The notes: a model not told the origin generated them from the letters alone. 64,000 nt of DNA from G965230065 sp965230065 (GCA_965230065.1 OZ245942.1:1240001-1304000), one strand, 5' to 3'; positions 53,515-63,213 are shown, counted from the stretch's first letter. Program-made: numbers and translations.

Positions 53515-54645
53515 ATGTTTATGTCATCCAGATTTTTCTTTGCATTGCTGATATGCCTGGTAGGTGCCACGCTGTGTTTCGGTCAAAATTACTACGTTTA
53601 CGTTACTGCTGAGTCAGAAGACCAAGTAGCGCTCATACAATTTGATGGGGAAACTGCCAACGTCGTCAAAACGATTCCGGTGGGCGTAAAACCAACAGAA
53701 ATAGAAGGCCCGCACGGCATCACTGTCAGTCCTGATGGGAAGCATTGGTTTCTTTCCCTGGCACATGGCAATCCGTTTGGTTATTTGTTAAAATATGAAA
53801 CTGGTACTGACAAAGTGGTGGGCGAAACTACGTTGGGTTTGTTTCCTGCTTCTATGCAAATTTCGGAAGCCAGCGGTTTGTTGTTTTGTGTTAATTTCAA
53901 TCTGCATGGCGATATGGTCCCCAGCACTATTTCGGTGGTAGAACCCGAAACCATGAGCGAAATGGAAAGAATTCCGGTAGGGATTATGCCCCACGGCTCC
54001 CGCATCAGTCCGGATGGTACCCGTCAGTATACCGTTGGCATGATGTCGGGCGAATTATTTGAAATCAACACCCTGACACTGGAGGTTGCGCGGGTATTAA
54101 ACCTGGATAAAAATGAACCTGTCCAAGCCCATACTGACAAGGCGATGACAGGCCATGAAAACCACCATGCAGGCCATGCGATGAATGACATGCAAGGACA
54201 TCATCATTCGGCCATAAAACCTACCTGGGTGATGCCCCACCCTGACGGGAAAAGAGTTTATGTGGCTGCCAATGGCTCCAATGAAATTTTAGAAATTGAT
54301 CTGGAAACCTGGAAAATCACCCATAAAATGCCCTGTGGTAAGGGGCCCTACAACCTGGATGTTTCACCTGATGGCACCAAGCTCATCGTTTCCTACAAAA
54401 GCGAAGGCAGTACCGGCATTTGGGACTTACAAAATCGCAAAGAACTGGCCCACATCCCCAACACCCGTAAAGTAACCCATGGCGTGGCCGTTTCCCCCGA
54501 CAGTAAATATGCCTTCATCTCTGTAGAAGGTATTGGCGGAGAGTCCGGCACCATGGATGTAATTGACCTCCGTACTCTGGAAAGAGTAGCTACCGCCGAA
54601 CTTGGTAAGCAGGCGGGAGGGATTGCTTTTTGGAAGATAGAGTGA
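53515..54645 (+). CDS. Secreted YVTN-type beta-propeller protein with His/Met-rich loop
   Basis: 376 residues from ATG 53515 (ATG 53494 and ATG 53521 are alternatives). Signal peptide 1-22 (FFFALLICLVGATLCFGQ). YVTN/YncE-type blades recur: VVKTIPVGVKPTEIEGPHGI, MERIPVGIMPHGSRISPDGT, ITHKMPCGKGPYNLDVSPDG. Between blades, residues about 205-233 form a His/Met-rich insert (HTDKAMTGHENHHAGHAMND then MQGHHHSA), with eight His and three Met: a likely metal-binding loop. Similar propellers act in denitrification or copper enzyme maturation (NirF, NosZ-related), and copper/zinc binding is inferred. Co-transcribed with the LVIVD protein. Confidence 0.83.
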   Translation: MFMSSRFFFALLICLVGATLCFGQNYYVYVTAESEDQVALIQFDGETANVVKTIPVGVKPTEIEGPHGITVSPDGKHWFLSLAHGNPFGYLLKYETGTDKVVGETTLGLFPASMQISEASGLLFCVNFNLHGDMVPSTISVVEPETMSEMERIPVGIMPHGSRISPDGTRQYTVGMMSGELFEINTLTLEVARVLNLDKNEPVQAHTDKAMTGHENHHAGHAMNDMQGHHHSAIKPTWVMPHPDGKRVYVAANGSNEILEIDLETWKITHKMPCGKGPYNLDVSPDGTKLIVSYKSEGSTGIWDLQNRKELAHIPNTRKVTHGVAVSPDSKYAFISVEGIGGESGTMDVIDLRTLERVATAELGKQAGGIAFWKIE

Positions 54646-54664
54646 TAAGTGTTTTGATGAGTTG

Positions 54665-54727
54665 TAGTGGTACGGCAGATGAAGCTGCTTCTGGCGCAAC
54701 AGCGATGATTACTCAGGATGACAGGTT
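54665..54727 (+). repeat. 63-bp duplicated fragment of the LVIVD gene
   Basis: TAGTGGTACGGCAGATGAAG and onward matches 52235-52297 with a constant offset of 2430 bases and about 7 mismatches in 63 positions. In the parent gene it encodes SGTADEAASGATAMITQ. Here it is out of context, 20 bases after the YVTN gene ends, probably a leftover of a duplication that once placed another copy downstream. Confidence 0.8.
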
Positions 54728-54780
54728 TAATAAGAATAATATGTTGATAACCAGATATTTGGTGCGTTGTTAAGGAGCGA

Positions 54781-55626
54781 CTAATTAATTTTGAATGTCC
54801 AGACCGGTCGTTTGCTATGATTTACAATATTTTCGGCCAGACTGCCGCTAAGTAAATGGCTCACCCCCATTCTGCCGTGGGTAGCCAGTGCGATCAAATC
54901 TGCGTTAATACCTTCAGCAAAGTAGATGATTCCGTCTTCTTCACGCTCATCGTTATATACGGTAGTTGTATAATTTTCTATCCCATGCTTATCAACAAAA
55001 TCTTTCATCACTTTTTGGTAATGGCGGCTGGTTTCAAAATTATTGGGTGTGTTGATGCTTACGATGTGGAGGGTGGCATCAAATAGATTTTGCAGGTCTT
55101 TTAAAGACCCGACCATCTTGTCAAGGTTATTTCTGAAATCAGAAGCAAATACGATGTTTTTTATTTTATCAGCATCTGCCTTAGATTTCACGGTAATCAC
55201 CGGGCATTTGGCACGCCTCACCACTTTTTCAGTGTTGGAGCCTACCAAAATTTCTTCAAGTCCACTGCTGCCTTGTGTGCCCATCACCACCAGGTTCATT
55301 TTTTGGTCAGCAATCACATTAGAAATATTTACATAAGGGTTGCCCACCAAAACATCACCTACAAGTTCTATATTTTCATATTTTGAATCCTGGATGATAT
55401 TATTAAGGTCTTCCCTGGTTTTTTCTAGTAATTTCATTGTAAATATGTAGGAAGTATCATTAGGTTGGGAAACCTCGCCCGAGGCATTAAAGGAATAACC
55501 AACAGGCATTTCAAGTACGTTGAGAAGTTTAACCTTGGCCGAAGATTTTTGGGCTATCTGATGGGCCAGATCCAGTGCATACTGTGCTTGTTCAGAAAAA
55601 TCGGTAGGAACGAGGATATTTTTCAT
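54781..55626 (-). CDS. Tandem universal stress protein (UspA) protein
   Basis: 281 residues from ATG 55626, chosen to begin KNILVPTDFSEQAQYALDLA, the usual Usp opening. Two Usp domains lie in tandem (1-145 and about 150-281). The first ends VVMGTQGSSGLEEILVGSNT, with the G-x2-G-x9-G(S/T) nucleotide motif; the second ends ALATHGRMGVSHLLSGSLAE and shows H-G-R-M-G, also a nucleotide-binding form. Tandem Usps respond to starvation, oxidative or respiratory stress in the cytosol. Monocistronic, convergent with the YVTN gene. Confidence 0.9.
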   Translation of the reverse strand: MKNILVPTDFSEQAQYALDLAHQIAQKSSAKVKLLNVLEMPVGYSFNASGEVSQPNDTSYIFTMKLLEKTREDLNNIIQDSKYENIELVGDVLVGNPYVNISNVIADQKMNLVVMGTQGSSGLEEILVGSNTEKVVRRAKCPVITVKSKADADKIKNIVFASDFRNNLDKMVGSLKDLQNLFDATLHIVSINTPNNFETSRHYQKVMKDFVDKHGIENYTTTVYNDEREEDGIIYFAEGINADLIALATHGRMGVSHLLSGSLAENIVNHSKRPVWTFKIN

Positions 55627-55650
55627 TTTAAAAGAAATTTGGTTGTACAA

Positions 55651-55992
55651 ACAGTTTTGTTTAATTCATTATTAGTAAAATTGGTTGAATGAACTGGTAC
55701 ATACTATGATCTTAATCAATAAAAAAGATGATTATAAGTAATCTGTACCTTTAGCTGATGGTTTGGCTTTCCCGTATAGCGGTTAAACGTGGAAAATATA
55801 AAAAAGCCTCAATAATTGAAGCTATTTTGAGAAGGGTAAAAATAATGTGTAAAAACTGAATTACGGCCCAATTAACGAATTTGTCAGAATTTTATGAAAA
55901 CCCAAACCTCTCCTCCTAACCTCCCCCAGGAGGGAAATGTCTTGGGTCCTCCCCGGAGTGAGGTTAGGAGGGTAAATATCCATAAGAAAAAC
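55651..55992. other. Gene-free stretch holding a dispersed palindromic element
   Basis: About 340 bases without a gene. At 55909-55983 two related palindromes lie together (CCTCTCCTCCTAACCTCCCC, then CCTCCCCGGAGTGAGGTTAG and on); the second resembles 24101-24137. The rest has no coding pattern. Confidence 0.5.
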
Positions 55993-57459
55993 TCAAGGCG
56001 CATCCAAATACGTTCCCGAACTAAAAGCAAATACATCCGAAGGTGTGCGGGCTGTATGCAAAATGCTGTCCATCTCCTGCACAATTTCAGGATGCTGGGC
56101 AGCGATGTTGTTGGTTTCCCCTACGTCCTGGGATAAATCGTATAGCTCCAATGGGCCATCCGGGTTTTCCAGTACATCGTAGCGTACGGCTTTCCACTTT
56201 CCTTTTCGGGCGGCTATTCTGCCTCCTTTTTCATGAAATTCCCAATATAAATAGTCATGATTAGGCTGCGTGCCTTCTCCGGTGAGTGTAGGCAAAAAAG
56301 AAATGCCATCAATATTTTTGGGAACGGATGTGCCTGTAATCGCAGCTACCGTGGGCATCACATCCCAGAAAGCAGAAACATGGTCGGTGGTGCTTCCGGC
56401 TGTAATTTTACCCGGCCAGCGGGCAATCATGGGGACACGAATACCGCCTTCGTACAAATCGCGCTTGTAGCCTTTTAAAGGGCCGTTGCTGTCAAAATAA
56501 TCCGGGTCGGCACCACCTTCTTTGTGTGGGCCATTATCGGAAGTAAAAATAACCAGTGTATTCTCATCAATGCCTAGTGCTTTCAGCTTGGCCATGATTT
56601 CCCCTACCTGATCGTCCAGCACGTTCACCATAGCAGCAAAGGCAGCGTGCGTTTCCGACTGCGATTCGTAAGGGCCGTTTCTGTAGTTGGGGCCATCGTC
56701 TACGCCTTCATACGCTTTTTCGGGCGGGAACTTTCCCCGGTATTTTTCCATATATTGCTCAGGGGCTGCCAGCTCAGCATGAGGAATAATGGTGGGAATG
56801 AACAGGAAAAAGGAAGTGTCTTTATTGTTTTCTATAAACTCCAGTGCCTTCTCCTGAATCATTGAAGGGGCATACGTACCTTTTTCCTTTCCTTCGTTGG
56901 CTTCCAGCATTATTTTTTGGTCGTTGTGCCATAAGTGGTACGGATAGTAATGATGGCCGAGGCGCTGGCAGTTGTACCCAAAAAACTCATCAAAACCCTG
57001 GTTCATGGGGTCACCTTCCGAGCCAGGAAAGCCTAAGCCCCATTTGCCAAAAGCCCCCGTAACATACCCGGCTTGCTGCAACATTTTGGGCATGGTAAAT
57101 ACCGTATCAGGCAAGGGATGCTGTCCTTCCGGCTGCACTTCTTTGTTACCCCGGATGGGCGTGTGCCCGGTATGCAGGCCCGTCATCAGTACCGAGCGGG
57201 AAGGGGCACAAACTGTATTTCCTGCATAATGCTGGGTAAACAACATACCTTCTTTTGCCAGTTGGTCAATGTTGGGTGTCTGGAACTTCTCTTGTCCGTA
57301 GATGCTCAAATCCCCATAGCCCAGGTCATCGGCAATGATGTAGATGATGTTGGGTTTGGCAGTAGTTTTTTCGGCTACTTTTTCTTCCGTACTGCTTTGG
57401 CCGGAGCAGCCGAATAATATTAAAATGGAGAGGCTGAAGAATAGGGTGTTTAGTTGCAT
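55993..57459 (-). CDS. Arylsulfatase-type sulfatase lipoprotein
   Basis: 488 residues from ATG 57459 (ATG 57480 adds 7). Lipobox Cys18 (ILFGCSG). N-terminal NIIYIIADDLGYGDLSIYG binds calcium through the DD pair, the formylglycine site is Cys84-x-Pro86-Ser87-Arg88 (TVCAPSRSV), and the C-S/A-x-R core with VIFTSDNGPHKEGGADPDY and GGIRVPMIARWPGKI place it with arylsulfatase A-type (S1_16-like) enzymes. It desulfates a glycan or small ester after formylglycine maturation. It is 9 bases downstream of the DUF1593 gene on the same strand, so the two are likely co-transcribed. Confidence 0.92.
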   Translation of the reverse strand: MQLNTLFFSLSILILFGCSGQSSTEEKVAEKTTAKPNIIYIIADDLGYGDLSIYGQEKFQTPNIDQLAKEGMLFTQHYAGNTVCAPSRSVLMTGLHTGHTPIRGNKEVQPEGQHPLPDTVFTMPKMLQQAGYVTGAFGKWGLGFPGSEGDPMNQGFDEFFGYNCQRLGHHYYPYHLWHNDQKIMLEANEGKEKGTYAPSMIQEKALEFIENNKDTSFFLFIPTIIPHAELAAPEQYMEKYRGKFPPEKAYEGVDDGPNYRNGPYESQSETHAAFAAMVNVLDDQVGEIMAKLKALGIDENTLVIFTSDNGPHKEGGADPDYFDSNGPLKGYKRDLYEGGIRVPMIARWPGKITAGSTTDHVSAFWDVMPTVAAITGTSVPKNIDGISFLPTLTGEGTQPNHDYLYWEFHEKGGRIAARKGKWKAVRYDVLENPDGPLELYDLSQDVGETNNIAAQHPEIVQEMDSILHTARTPSDVFAFSSGTYLDAP

Positions 57460-57489
57460 AAATGGTTGGTTTTTATTCAAAGAGTAAAA

Positions 57490-58527
57490 TTATTCAATAT
57501 CATAAACATTTTTTAGTTTCCTGAGGGTTGCTTCATACATTTCCTCTCTCTTTTCCTCAAGGGTGTGTGCGGCAATATCTCTCATTTGCTCGTGATTTTC
57601 CCAGGTATTGCATGGGTTTGCATAATCCCAATCTAAATTGCCGTTAAAGTCGGCATAATAATTTGGCCTGACTTCCGGGAGAGGTTTCACAAACTTACCA
57701 GCCCAACTGCTCTTTTCAGGATTATCCGGATTATGCTCATTATCAATCACATATAAAACAGTGGGCGTGTCCCCAACTCGAAAATATTGCGCCCAGGCTT
57801 CTTTTTTCACCACTTCTTTCAGGTGCTTTCCCATGGTTCCAAACTTTGACAGTTTTTCAAGCATTAGGGCTGGTTCGGGACCAGAAAACATGCCTTCGTA
57901 CGTCCAGTTCATTTCCAGCCACCACATATCATGAAAACGCGGGTCATTGAATATGTCGTTTCGTCCACCTCCATTCCAGTTCATTTGTTTGCAGGGAGGT
58001 GATTTTTCCCAATTTTCCGGAATGAATTGGATGTTGCTTTCAAGCATTACCCCTGTTCCAATTGAAATCACCCTGATGTTCTTTGACAGCTTCGGTTCCT
58101 GAAACAATATTTCCTTTAAACCTTCCATATTGCCCCAAACCAGTACATAAAGCGGTCTTTCAGTTTCAGATGCAGCTTTAATAAATAATTCGTTAGCATG
58201 GCTTCTGTTCGTTGCAAAAGTAGCTTCTAATTCTTGCGGTTTGGGGTATTTTTTCTTTTTAAGGTCATAGGCTGAATAGTCAGCAATGTAAGCGTCAAGG
58301 ACTAACTGGCACGCTTTTAAACCACTCGCCGACCAGCGTTCTGGCACAATACCTTCAATTTCTAATTCATTTGCATACCAAAGTAAATGCACCAAAGACT
58401 GACGGTCGTCCGGGTCCCCGGAATCGATGTTGATGTCTGTAAATACAAATACCCTGGGATTTTCTTTTGCAATATTTTCGGCAGAAATACCAAAAAAAAT
58501 GAAAACCAAAACTATTAGTATTTTCAT
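57490..58527 (-). CDS. DUF1593 domain protein (nucleoside-hydrolase-like)
   Basis: 345 residues, signal peptide 1-16 (ILIVLVFIFFGISA). The family opening RVFVFTDINIDSGDPDDRQS then LVHLLWYANELEIEGIV contains the D-x-x-x-x-x-DPDD metal cluster that recalls nucleoside hydrolases; GMFSGPEPALMLEKLSKFG and the closing N-L-D-W-D-Y-A-N-P-C-N-T-W block are further DUF1593 marks. The family occurs with polysaccharide-degrading enzymes. It sits in a two-gene operon with the second sulfatase. A glycosidic hydrolysis role is plausible, not proved. Confidence 0.87.
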   Translation of the reverse strand: MKILIVLVFIFFGISAENIAKENPRVFVFTDINIDSGDPDDRQSLVHLLWYANELEIEGIVPERWSASGLKACQLVLDAYIADYSAYDLKKKKYPKPQELEATFATNRSHANELFIKAASETERPLYVLVWGNMEGLKEILFQEPKLSKNIRVISIGTGVMLESNIQFIPENWEKSPPCKQMNWNGGGRNDIFNDPRFHDMWWLEMNWTYEGMFSGPEPALMLEKLSKFGTMGKHLKEVVKKEAWAQYFRVGDTPTVLYVIDNEHNPDNPEKSSWAGKFVKPLPEVRPNYYADFNGNLDWDYANPCNTWENHEQMRDIAAHTLEEKREEMYEATLRKLKNVYDIE

Positions 58528-58623
58528 GTTTTAAATTCTTGAAGGGAACTTGATTCCCTGTGTTTTCTATGCGTGAAGCAAAGTTTCTGGCTCCGTGCCC
58601 ACAGACCTTCCAGCAAATTTGTT

Positions 58624-58743
58624 CCGTTCTGTGTGCCACCTAAAGTATATACACATTTCAAACTATTAACTAGATCCATGGCCTTGTGGCATACAGCCAC
58701 CGTGGCATTTTAAAATATTCATTTTAACCGTTCTGTGTGCCAC
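58624..58743. repeat. Pair of 16-bp direct repeats beside the nuclease gene
   Basis: CCGTTCTGTGTGCCAC occurs at 58624-58639 and again at 58728-58743, 104 bases apart, directly downstream of the nuclease stop codon (58754). The space between holds a small GTGGC / GCCAC hairpin. No third copy is seen on the other side of the nuclease gene (59690-59715), so they are not obviously attachment sites. Confidence 0.6.
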
Positions 58744-58753
58744 AGATCCGGGG

Positions 58754-59689
58754 TTAGGGCGTTATTGGTGAGCTAAAAATAATAGGAGTTACATCTCCAG
58801 CTTCATTTTTTATTTCTTGAATAACTACTCTATGATCATTTTCAAAATCAAATTTTGAAATAAACCTACTTTTGCTCCAAAAACCTTCAATGTGAATTTC
58901 AAAGCTAATATATTTTACTTCCTGCTTTTTGCCGTCCCAATACATATCTCCATTTATCAAATCAACTATCCTATTTGTGCTGAAAGTAAAAAGACCTTCT
59001 TCAGTTTTTTCATCTACCTCCTCATAAACTGTAGAATAAATACTTTTTATGTCTACAAACTTTTTAAATACCTCCTTAAAGGTTGAAGGAACATTTTCTA
59101 TTGAAAATTTTATCTCTTCTACTTTAGAAGATAAATTAACAATGTGTCCATTAACAAGATGCGCTAACACTAATGTAAAAGAATTTAAGATTCTTAAATA
59201 TCTTGCTCTAGGTATAAACTTTGCATCAATTGGGGTTTCTTTTACCCTTAATATTGTAACATTTTCCTTATTAATTTTTGCTAAATTTTGTGCAGATTTG
59301 GTAAACTTTTTGGCGATAAAAACTCCATTGACAGGTGATTCAAACAATGAATTGACATATTCTATTTTTTTTAGAAAATCATTTACATGCTTTGGCTCAA
59401 CAATTTCAGTTGACCAATTTTTACATTCAAACAAGATTATCCTACTATGTCTATTTCCTGCTTTGATATGAACCCAAACATCAATTTCAAAATCAACACC
59501 TTGATAATTTAATTTCTTATTAAGAAGAATTTCATATTCTAAATCTTTAAGATTATACATCTTATTTACCTCATATTCCTGGAATAAGTATGTAGAAAGT
59601 TCCAAAACGTCACCAATGAACTTACTAGATGCTCGATAGCTTTGGTCATTAAATTTTTCTGGATCAAAAAAACTAGAATTAGGAATCAT
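58754..59689 (-). CDS. Mrr-like restriction endonuclease-fold protein
   Basis: 311 residues. The N-terminal part (FIGDVLELSTYLFQEYEVNK) and the catalytic core GVDFEIDVWVHIK then RIILFECKNWS fit a PD-(D/E)xK nuclease: an Asp in DFEID and the E-C-K motif, near residues 68 and 95. The remainder is mixed alpha/beta with no motif recognised. Mrr-type enzymes cut modified DNA; other members of the fold repair or cut foreign DNA. The gene is much more AT-rich than the sulfatase and pyruvate carboxylase genes around it and has no methylase partner, so it looks horizontally acquired, possibly a stand-alone defence gene. Confidence 0.75.
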   Translation of the reverse strand: MIPNSSFFDPEKFNDQSYRASSKFIGDVLELSTYLFQEYEVNKMYNLKDLEYEILLNKKLNYQGVDFEIDVWVHIKAGNRHSRIILFECKNWSTEIVEPKHVNDFLKKIEYVNSLFESPVNGVFIAKKFTKSAQNLAKINKENVTILRVKETPIDAKFIPRARYLRILNSFTLVLAHLVNGHIVNLSSKVEEIKFSIENVPSTFKEVFKKFVDIKSIYSTVYEEVDEKTEEGLFTFSTNRIVDLINGDMYWDGKKQEVKYISFEIHIEGFWSKSRFISKFDFENDHRVVIQEIKNEAGDVTPIIFSSPITP

Positions 59690-59715
59690 ACTACATTTAA
59701 GGTTTGAGTATCTCG

Positions 59716-62700
59716 TTATTCTGCCAACTCAACTACCAAATCATCCTGCTCCACCATAGTTCCGGGTTCTAACAGAATATTCTTTACCACACCTTCACGG
59801 GGAGCCGAAATGGTGGTTTCCATTTTCATGGCTTCTATCACAAACAAGGGCGTACCTTCTTTTACTTCCTCTCCTCTTTTTACCAGAATGTTGGACAACC
59901 TGCCCTGCAAAGGAGAACCGATTTCATGGTCGTTCACAGCCTTTCGGTTTACGGCTACCACCGACTGGAAACTTTTGTCTTTAATCATTACCTGCCGCGA
60001 CTGCCCGTTCAGCTCAAAAGTAACGGCGCGGTAGCCAGCTTCATCAGGTTCAGCAATGAAGAGTAAACGGATGATGATGACTTTTCCTTCTGCGATTTCT
60101 ACCAGCACTTCCTCTCCGTTTTTCAGTCCGTAAAAGAAAGCTTTGGTAGGCAGTGCCATCACATCTCCGTAAATTTTGCTGTGGTTGTAAAAATCTTCGT
60201 ACACCTTGGGGTACAATTTGAAGGAAAGAAAATCCAGCATACTGGTATCCGCATCAAACCGCTCCTGAAACTCCTTGAATTCCTTGTCAAAATCAATAGG
60301 CTCCAGGTGTTCGTTGGGGCGGTCGGTAAAGGGTTTTTCGTCTTTCAAAATGATTTTTTGTAACTTCTTAGGAAAGCCCCCGGGAGGCTGCCCCAGTTCG
60401 CCCCGGAACATACTTACTACCGATTCGGGAAAGGAGAGGGAACTGCCTCCTTTTAATATATCTTCTTCGGTCAGATTATTGGAAGTCATGTACATGGCCA
60501 TGTCGCCTACCACTTTGGAAGAAGGCGTTACCTTTACAATATCCCCAAACATTTTGTTAACCGTGGCGTAATTTTTCTTGATTTGTTCAAACTTATGCTC
60601 TAACCCTAATGCCACTGCCTGAGGGCGCAAATTGGAATACTGCCCGCCGGGAATTTCATTTTCGTACACTTCGGCCGTGCCTGCTTTCAATCCAGACTCG
60701 AAAGGATAATAATATTCTCGAACTGCTTCCCAATACACCGCGTATTCATTCAGCAAAGGCAAATCCATCGGCAATTCCCGTTCGTGTCCTTCCATCATGG
60801 CCGCCACCGAGTTAAAATTGGGCTGGGACGTTAGCCCCGACATGGAACTGATAGCTACATCCACCACGTCCACACCCGCTTCAATGGCTTTGGCATAGGT
60901 GGCAGGTTGTATGGATGAAGTATCGTGCGTATGCAGATGAACGGGCAAATCAACCGCTTTTTTCAATTCGGTAACCAGCATTTCAGCAGCATAAGGCTTG
61001 AGCAAGCCTGCCATGTCCTTAATTGCCAGCATGTGCGCCCCTTCGTCTTCCAGTTGTCGGGCCAGGTCCAGGTAATATTGTAAATTGTATTTTGTGTCAG
61101 GTTTGGTAACATCGCCTGTGTAACATATCGCCGCCTCAGCAATGGCTTCGGTACGGTCGCGCACCGCCCTGATGCTGGTTTTCATGGCATTGATCCAGTT
61201 GAGAGAATCGAAAATGCGGAACACATCGATGCCTGTATTCCAGGCTTTTTCAATAAATTCTTCAATCAGGTTATCAGGATAAGCTTTGTAGCCCACGGCA
61301 TTGGAGCCCCGCAGCAGCATTTGCAGCAAAATATTAGGAACCGCTTCCCTGAACAGGCGAAGGCGTTCCCAGGGGTCTTCGTACAAAAACCGCATGGATA
61401 CGTCAAAAGTAGCCCCGCCCCACACTTCCATGGAAAATACCTGCGGATGGTGCTTGGCAAAACCTTCCGCCACACGCAGCATATCTACCGTACGCATGCG
61501 GGTAGCCAGCAACGACTGGTGCGCATCCCGGAAAGTAGTGTCGGTGTACTGAATGGCTTTTTCATTTTTCAGCCAGTCGGTAAAACCTTTTCTGCCCAGT
61601 TTGGTGAGCTTGTCTTTGGTGCCTTCCGGATACGGCACGTATTTGTAACTAATAGAATGCCCTTTTCCGCCCGTCAGTTTTTCGGTAGCCAAACCTTTGT
61701 TGGGCATGAGGGGTGTGCGAAAGTTTTTGGTCGAGTCAATGTATTTTACGTTGGGGTTGCCGTTGATGGTAACATCTCCCAAAAACATAAGCGTGCGTGT
61801 GGCCCGGTCCAGCCCTTCCCGAATGTTGAAAAGCTCGGGATGGGCATCAATAAAGCCCACGGTAGCCTGCCCACGGTAAAAAATTGGGTGGGAAATTACG
61901 TTGATGAGAAAGCCAATATTGGTTTTTACGCCCCGGATACGGAACTCCCGCAACGCTCGCTGCAACCGTTGCGAAGCCCCCTTGAGCGTGCGGCCCGTAG
62001 ATGAAATCTTCACCAGCATAGAATCAAAGAAAGGGGAAATTTTTACGCCGGGGTAAGAGCTTCCTTCATCCAGACGGATGCCAAACCCACCCGCGTTCCG
62101 GTAGGCGATGATGGTGCCGTAATCGGGGCGGAAATTGTCTTTTGGGTCTTCGGTAGTAATGCGGCACTGAATAGCGAACCCGTTGCATTGCACATCTTCC
62201 TGAGAGCGGATATAAATGCGGGGGTCATCCAGCGGATAGCCCCGGGCAATCAGGATTTGGGAGCGTACAATGTCAATGCCTGTGATTTCTTCGGTAATGG
62301 TGTGCTCTACCTGTATGCGGGTATTCACCTCAATAAAGTAGATGTTTTTACTTTTATCAATAAGAAATTCCGCAGTACCTACATTATTATATTCTACATG
62401 ATTGGCTATTTTCAGGGCATATGCGCATATTTTATCCCGGGTTTTTTCATCCAAAGAAGGCGCCGGGGCTACTTCTACCACTTTTTGAAATCGCCTTTGT
62501 ACCGAGCAGTCCCGCTCATAAAGGTGTACCACATTGCCATAGTTATCGCCCATGAGTTGCACTTCAATGTGCTTGGGTTCTTCAATGTATTTTTCCATGA
62601 AGATGGTATCATTCCCAAACGCTTTGCCCGCTTCGTTCCGGGCATCGTTGAAGGCAGATGCCAACGATTTTTTATCCCGTACTACCCGCATTCCTCTTCC

Positions 62701-63213
62701 GCCCCCACCGGCAGCCGCTTTCAGCATGACCGGAAAACCAATGCGTTCGGCTTCTTTCAGTGCAATTTCGGCGGAAGTCAGCGCTTCTTTGCTGTCTTCT
62801 ATGATGGGCACTTCGGCAGCAATGGCTACTTTTTTGGCCGATACCTTGTCGCCCAGCTTTTGCATTACTTCTGAGCGGGGGCCTACCCACAAAATGCCTT
62901 CTTCCTCGCATCTTTTCGCGAATCGGATATTTTCAGACAAAAACCCGTAGCCCGGGTGGATAGCATCCACCCCGTGCTGTTTGGCCAGGCGAATGAGTTC
63001 CTCGATATCCAGGTAAGGCTTGAGGGGTTCATCGTCTTTCCCAATCTGGTAAGCTTCATCAGCTTTGTAACGGTGCAGGGAATACCGGTCTTCATAAGTA
63101 TAAATAGCAACCGTTCGGATGCGCAGTTCGGAAGCTGCCCGCAGCAGCCTGATGGCGATTTCGCCACGGTTAGCAACTAATATTTTATTGAGTTTACGAA
63201 GATGTACAGACAC
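59716..63213 (-). CDS. pyc: Pyruvate carboxylase
   Basis: 1165 residues from a GTG start (63213), full length for the single-chain enzyme. Biotin carboxylase at about 5-455 (KILVANRGEIAIRLLRAASE, GGGGRGMR, MLKAAAGGGG), carboxyltransferase at about 540-810 (TDTTFRDAHQSLLATRMRTV with metal residues), PC_OADA region to about 1000, and BCCP at the end with biotin lysine Lys1130 in IEAMKMETTI. It makes oxaloacetate from pyruvate, ATP and bicarbonate, topping up the TCA cycle. Single gene, with hemA divergent behind a 243-base gap. Confidence 0.95.
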   Translation of the reverse strand: MSVHLRKLNKILVANRGEIAIRLLRAASELRIRTVAIYTYEDRYSLHRYKADEAYQIGKDDEPLKPYLDIEELIRLAKQHGVDAIHPGYGFLSENIRFAKRCEEEGILWVGPRSEVMQKLGDKVSAKKVAIAAEVPIIEDSKEALTSAEIALKEAERIGFPVMLKAAAGGGGRGMRVVRDKKSLASAFNDARNEAGKAFGNDTIFMEKYIEEPKHIEVQLMGDNYGNVVHLYERDCSVQRRFQKVVEVAPAPSLDEKTRDKICAYALKIANHVEYNNVGTAEFLIDKSKNIYFIEVNTRIQVEHTITEEITGIDIVRSQILIARGYPLDDPRIYIRSQEDVQCNGFAIQCRITTEDPKDNFRPDYGTIIAYRNAGGFGIRLDEGSSYPGVKISPFFDSMLVKISSTGRTLKGASQRLQRALREFRIRGVKTNIGFLINVISHPIFYRGQATVGFIDAHPELFNIREGLDRATRTLMFLGDVTINGNPNVKYIDSTKNFRTPLMPNKGLATEKLTGGKGHSISYKYVPYPEGTKDKLTKLGRKGFTDWLKNEKAIQYTDTTFRDAHQSLLATRMRTVDMLRVAEGFAKHHPQVFSMEVWGGATFDVSMRFLYEDPWERLRLFREAVPNILLQMLLRGSNAVGYKAYPDNLIEEFIEKAWNTGIDVFRIFDSLNWINAMKTSIRAVRDRTEAIAEAAICYTGDVTKPDTKYNLQYYLDLARQLEDEGAHMLAIKDMAGLLKPYAAEMLVTELKKAVDLPVHLHTHDTSSIQPATYAKAIEAGVDVVDVAISSMSGLTSQPNFNSVAAMMEGHERELPMDLPLLNEYAVYWEAVREYYYPFESGLKAGTAEVYENEIPGGQYSNLRPQAVALGLEHKFEQIKKNYATVNKMFGDIVKVTPSSKVVGDMAMYMTSNNLTEEDILKGGSSLSFPESVVSMFRGELGQPPGGFPKKLQKIILKDEKPFTDRPNEHLEPIDFDKEFKEFQERFDADTSMLDFLSFKLYPKVYEDFYNHSKIYGDVMALPTKAFFYGLKNGEEVLVEIAEGKVIIIRLLFIAEPDEAGYRAVTFELNGQSRQVMIKDKSFQSVVAVNRKAVNDHEIGSPLQGRLSNILVKRGEEVKEGTPLFVIEAMKMETTISAPREGVVKNILLEPGTMVEQDDLVVELAE

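Noticed and set aside
58624..58743. Attachment sites of an integrated element
   Set aside because: Both copies lie on one side of the nuclease gene; no integrase or second-side copy is present.
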